Assembly (NCBI RefSeq): GCF_002796605.1
Contig: NZ_CP024924.1
Span: 1 to 64,000, forward strand
Source: Sphingomonas psychrotolerans
Lineage (GTDB): Bacteria > Pseudomonadota > Alphaproteobacteria > Sphingomonadales > Sphingomonadaceae
DNA length: 64,000 nucleotides
Direction of reading: 5' to 3'
The notes under the pieces are model-generated. The model ran no database searches. It was not told the DNA's origin and saw only the letters and a list, made by a program, of their open reading frames with translations. The position numbers were made by a program, and so were the translations under genes. Shown here piece by piece: positions 62,314 through 64,000 of the stretch; the first letter of the stretch is position 1; each line of letters begins with the position of its first letter.

Positions 62314-63387
62314 TTACCGGTCGTTCCGATTGCGGACGGCACTCAGCTCGCGCGCAAGTGTTTCAATGAGGGCAGCAGCAGGCAGGGCGCGCGACAGAGG
62401 CGCGCCCTGTCCTGCCCAATGCGCCCCAAACCCGTGTTCGCCGCGAGCTTTGGCGGCTGCATGGAGGGATTTGCCGGCATCGTAGGCAATGGGATAGTCG
62501 GGCGGCAGACGCTCGGCGAGTTGCCCGATCAGTGCCGTAAAGCGGTTGGCAATCGCTCGCGCGGGGCGTCCGGAGATCAACGGTGTCAGGGTCGTGTGAT
62601 ATGCTCCCGGACCGTTTAAAGCGGTGCGATAGGCATTGTCAGCAGCGGACTCCGGACAGCCTACGAACGCCGTGCCGAGTTGCGCTGCAATGGCGCCAAG
62701 TTCGAGCGCGGCCGCGATGCCCGCGCCATCCATGATCCCGCCAGCAGCGATAACAGGCAGCTTCGTTTCCCGCACCAGCAGGCGCGTCAGCGCCAACGTC
62801 CCGAGAGCATCGTCTGGCTTTGCCGGATCAAAGACACCCCGGTGTCCGCCAGCCTCGATACCTTGCGCCACAATACCATCGATACCGGCCGCTTCGATCG
62901 CGCGTGCTTCCTCCACGCTGGTGGCAGTCGCCAGCAGGTAGATGCCACGCGCGCGCAACTCCGAGAGCGCGTCGGCAGACGGCACACCGAAATGGAAGCT
63001 GACGACGGGGGGTTTCAGCGCCAGCAGGGTCGCCAGCATATCGGCATCGTCGTCAAAGCTCTTATAGATCGTACGCAGCGCCTTGGGCGGCTCGGCATCG
63101 AACTCCGCGAACAACGGCGCGAGCCATTCCAGCCATGCCCGTTCTCGCTCCAGATCAGCCGTGGCGCTGCCGTGGACAAACAGATTGACGTTAAAGGCTC
63201 CATCGATGCGGTTGATGCGTGCGCGGGTTTCCTCAATCATCTCGCGTGCGCCGCTGGCGTCGGTCGCGCCGACCCCGATCGATCCTAGCCCGCCAGCATC
63301 CGACACCGTTGCCGCCAGTGTCGGCGTCGAGACGCCGGCCATCGGTGCCTGGACGATGGGGAGCGTCATGTTGAGCCGGTTGAGCAT
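62314..63387 (-). CDS. nitronate monooxygenase
   Basis: The gene encodes 357 residues from the ATG at 63387 after AAGGAGGCAAG, an almost perfect ribosome-binding site. It has LPIVQAPMAGVSTPTLAATV, VSDAGGLGSIGVGA, IVAQGIEAGGHRGVFDP (with the catalytic-His region GGHRG), PVIAAGGIMDGAGIAAALEL and GTAFVGCPESAADNAY. It is an FMN-dependent TIM barrel that oxidises alkyl nitronates. A 217-base gap separates it from the CPBP gene. Confidence 0.92.
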   Translation of the reverse strand: MLNRLNMTLPIVQAPMAGVSTPTLAATVSDAGGLGSIGVGATDASGAREMIEETRARINRIDGAFNVNLFVHGSATADLERERAWLEWLAPLFAEFDAEPPKALRTIYKSFDDDADMLATLLALKPPVVSFHFGVPSADALSELRARGIYLLATATSVEEARAIEAAGIDGIVAQGIEAGGHRGVFDPAKPDDALGTLALTRLLVRETKLPVIAAGGIMDGAGIAAALELGAIAAQLGTAFVGCPESAADNAYRTALNGPGAYHTTLTPLISGRPARAIANRFTALIGQLAERLPPDYPIAYDAGKSLHAAAKARGEHGFGAHWAGQGAPLSRALPAAALIETLARELSAVRNRNDR

Positions 63388-63563
63388 TCTTGCCTCCTTA
63401 TGCCGCAAACGCTTCGTCAGCCATCGTCTAGTAGACTCTTCTCGCCGTTCGCGAGCGCGCGGATCAGCATTGTGGGTGTGTCGCACCGATTGTGGTTTGC
63501 GTCTCAACGATCGTGCGCCTGCGGCGTCGAACCGTCTCACGCAATGTGAGCCGGAAACGACCC

Positions 63564-63809
63564 TTATTGCAGTTCCGGGCGATCATCATTGCGAGCCGCT
63601 ACAGGCACGGGTGCTCCGGCGGCATCCGGTAGTCGATGCCGTAACAGGGTACGCCGTGCTGCTTGGCTTGGCGGCAAGCGCTCACCCGGGACGCCTCCCC
63701 GCCGCCGAACACCAGCGAGCCGGCCGTGCAGATCGATCGTCGCGTGCCGGTCATCGGATATCACGTCCGGCGTGGCGTGATGGATGATCGCGGGGCCGGC
63801 TTCGATCAT
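63564..63809 (-). CDS. possible small protein coupled to the partial gene upstream
   Basis: An 81-codon frame whose ATG overlaps the stop of the preceding partial gene (ATGA). It begins IEAGPAIIHHATPDVISDDR and becomes basic and Pro-rich, unlike a typical folded protein. There is no recognised family. The coupling is the only real support. It could equally be a chance frame. Confidence 0.25.
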   Translation of the reverse strand: MIEAGPAIIHHATPDVISDDRHATIDLHGRLAGVRRRGGVPGERLPPSQAARRTLLRHRLPDAAGAPVPVAARNDDRPELQ

Positions 63810-64000
63810 AGACGATTGAGCTCGAAGGTTTCCTGCCACCCCTTCGCCGATGTGGCATATTGTGCGTCCGCCGCCGCCTTGATCTTCATCCAACCCGGAA
63901 GGTCGTCCGGCTGCGGCGTCTCGTAAAGGGCGTGAAGAGGCCTCCCGTCTTCCCCGACGAGGCAGGCCAACGCCGCTTGGGCTTCGGCGCTGATGGAGGC
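63806..64000 (-). CDS. C-terminal end of an unidentified protein (continues past the window)
   Basis: The frame is open from the window edge to a TGA at 63806-63808. It encodes 64 residues with helical, Ala-rich make-up (SAEAQAALACLVGEDGRPLH, then LPGWMKIKAAADAQYATSA). I do not recognise it. The stop overlaps the ATG of the frame at 63809. Confidence 0.55.
   Translation of the reverse strand, partial: ASISAEAQAALACLVGEDGRPLHALYETPQPDDLPGWMKIKAAADAQYATSAKGWQETFELNRL

Noticed and set aside
1..64000. General sequencing-error explanation for all frameshifts
   Set aside because: Not applied to the window as a whole, since more than 20 kb of transfer genes and most other genes are free of frameshifts; it remains possible for 1.5-7.0 kb and for the remnant at 46552.
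1..64000. tRNA, rRNA and intact insertion sequences
   Set aside because: I saw no convincing cloverleaf, ribosomal sequence or transposase motif in either strand; this was by eye, not by a covariance search.

Overview
The window looks like a GC-rich alphaproteobacterial replicon, most likely a sphingomonad conjugative megaplasmid or an integrated conjugative element. The support is a complete F-type (TraA to TraG) mating-pair-formation operon, an imuA-imuB-dnaE2 mutagenesis cassette behind an alphaproteobacterial LexA box (GTTC-N7-GTTC), an AbiE-type toxin-antitoxin pair, a tyrosine recombinase and an accessory oxidoreductase/stress region. I saw no rRNA, tRNA, CRISPR array or intact insertion sequence. 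The assignment to sphingomonads is inference from gene content and protein style, not from a search.

Layout. 0-7.2 kb: start of a LigD-type ATP-dependent ligase, a DUF3606 gene, then the minus-strand cassette imuA-imuB-dnaE2. imuB is intact. dnaE2 carries about nine small indels, imuA one, and a neighbouring winged-helix-like gene one, so the lesion-bypass unit reads as broken although its LexA box is perfect. 7.3-16.5 kb: a dense defence-like accessory island. It holds a three-gene unit (small basic protein, TIR/deoxyribosyltransferase-like protein, Mrr-like nuclease), a nucleotidyltransferase plus nuclease-like/winged-helix pair, a double-HKD phospholipase-D-family protein flanked by two copies of a 37-bp palindromic element, a tyrosine recombinase preceded by a 28-bp dif-like 11-6-11 site, and an AbiEi/AbiEii pair controlled by a 44-bp-period triple operator.

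16.7-36.3 kb: one long minus-strand transfer operon in the order traA, L, E, K, B, dsbC-like, V, C, small membrane gene, trbI, S26 peptidase, traW, small membrane gene, traU, trbC, traN, two small genes, traF, traH, traG. Nearly all junctions overlap or are a few bases apart, so the proteins are translationally coupled to build pilus and channel. The coupling ATPase (TraD), relaxase (TraI) and oriT are not in the window. 36.4-41.3 kb: the divergent plasmid-backbone side, with hairpins, two putative regulators, a lytic transglycosylase, a large unknown protein and small genes including an SGNH hydrolase.

41.3-64 kb: a metabolic and stress region. It contains a LysR regulator divergent from a quinone-oxidoreductase-like gene, an LLM-class oxidoreductase, a second medium-chain reductase, an ATP-NAD kinase-like gene, a diverged gcvPA-gcvPB pair without gcvT or gcvH, DUF1330 and a close paralogue of the first reductase. 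After these come an NTF2-like protein, a two-component system, an AraC regulator divergent from a short-chain dehydrogenase, a retropepsin-like protein, a DUF985 cupin, a cyclic-nucleotide-binding/thioredoxin-reductase-like fusion, a CPBP protease and a nitronate monooxygenase. Start codons were moved inward wherever an overlap, ribosome-binding site or family N-terminus supported it.
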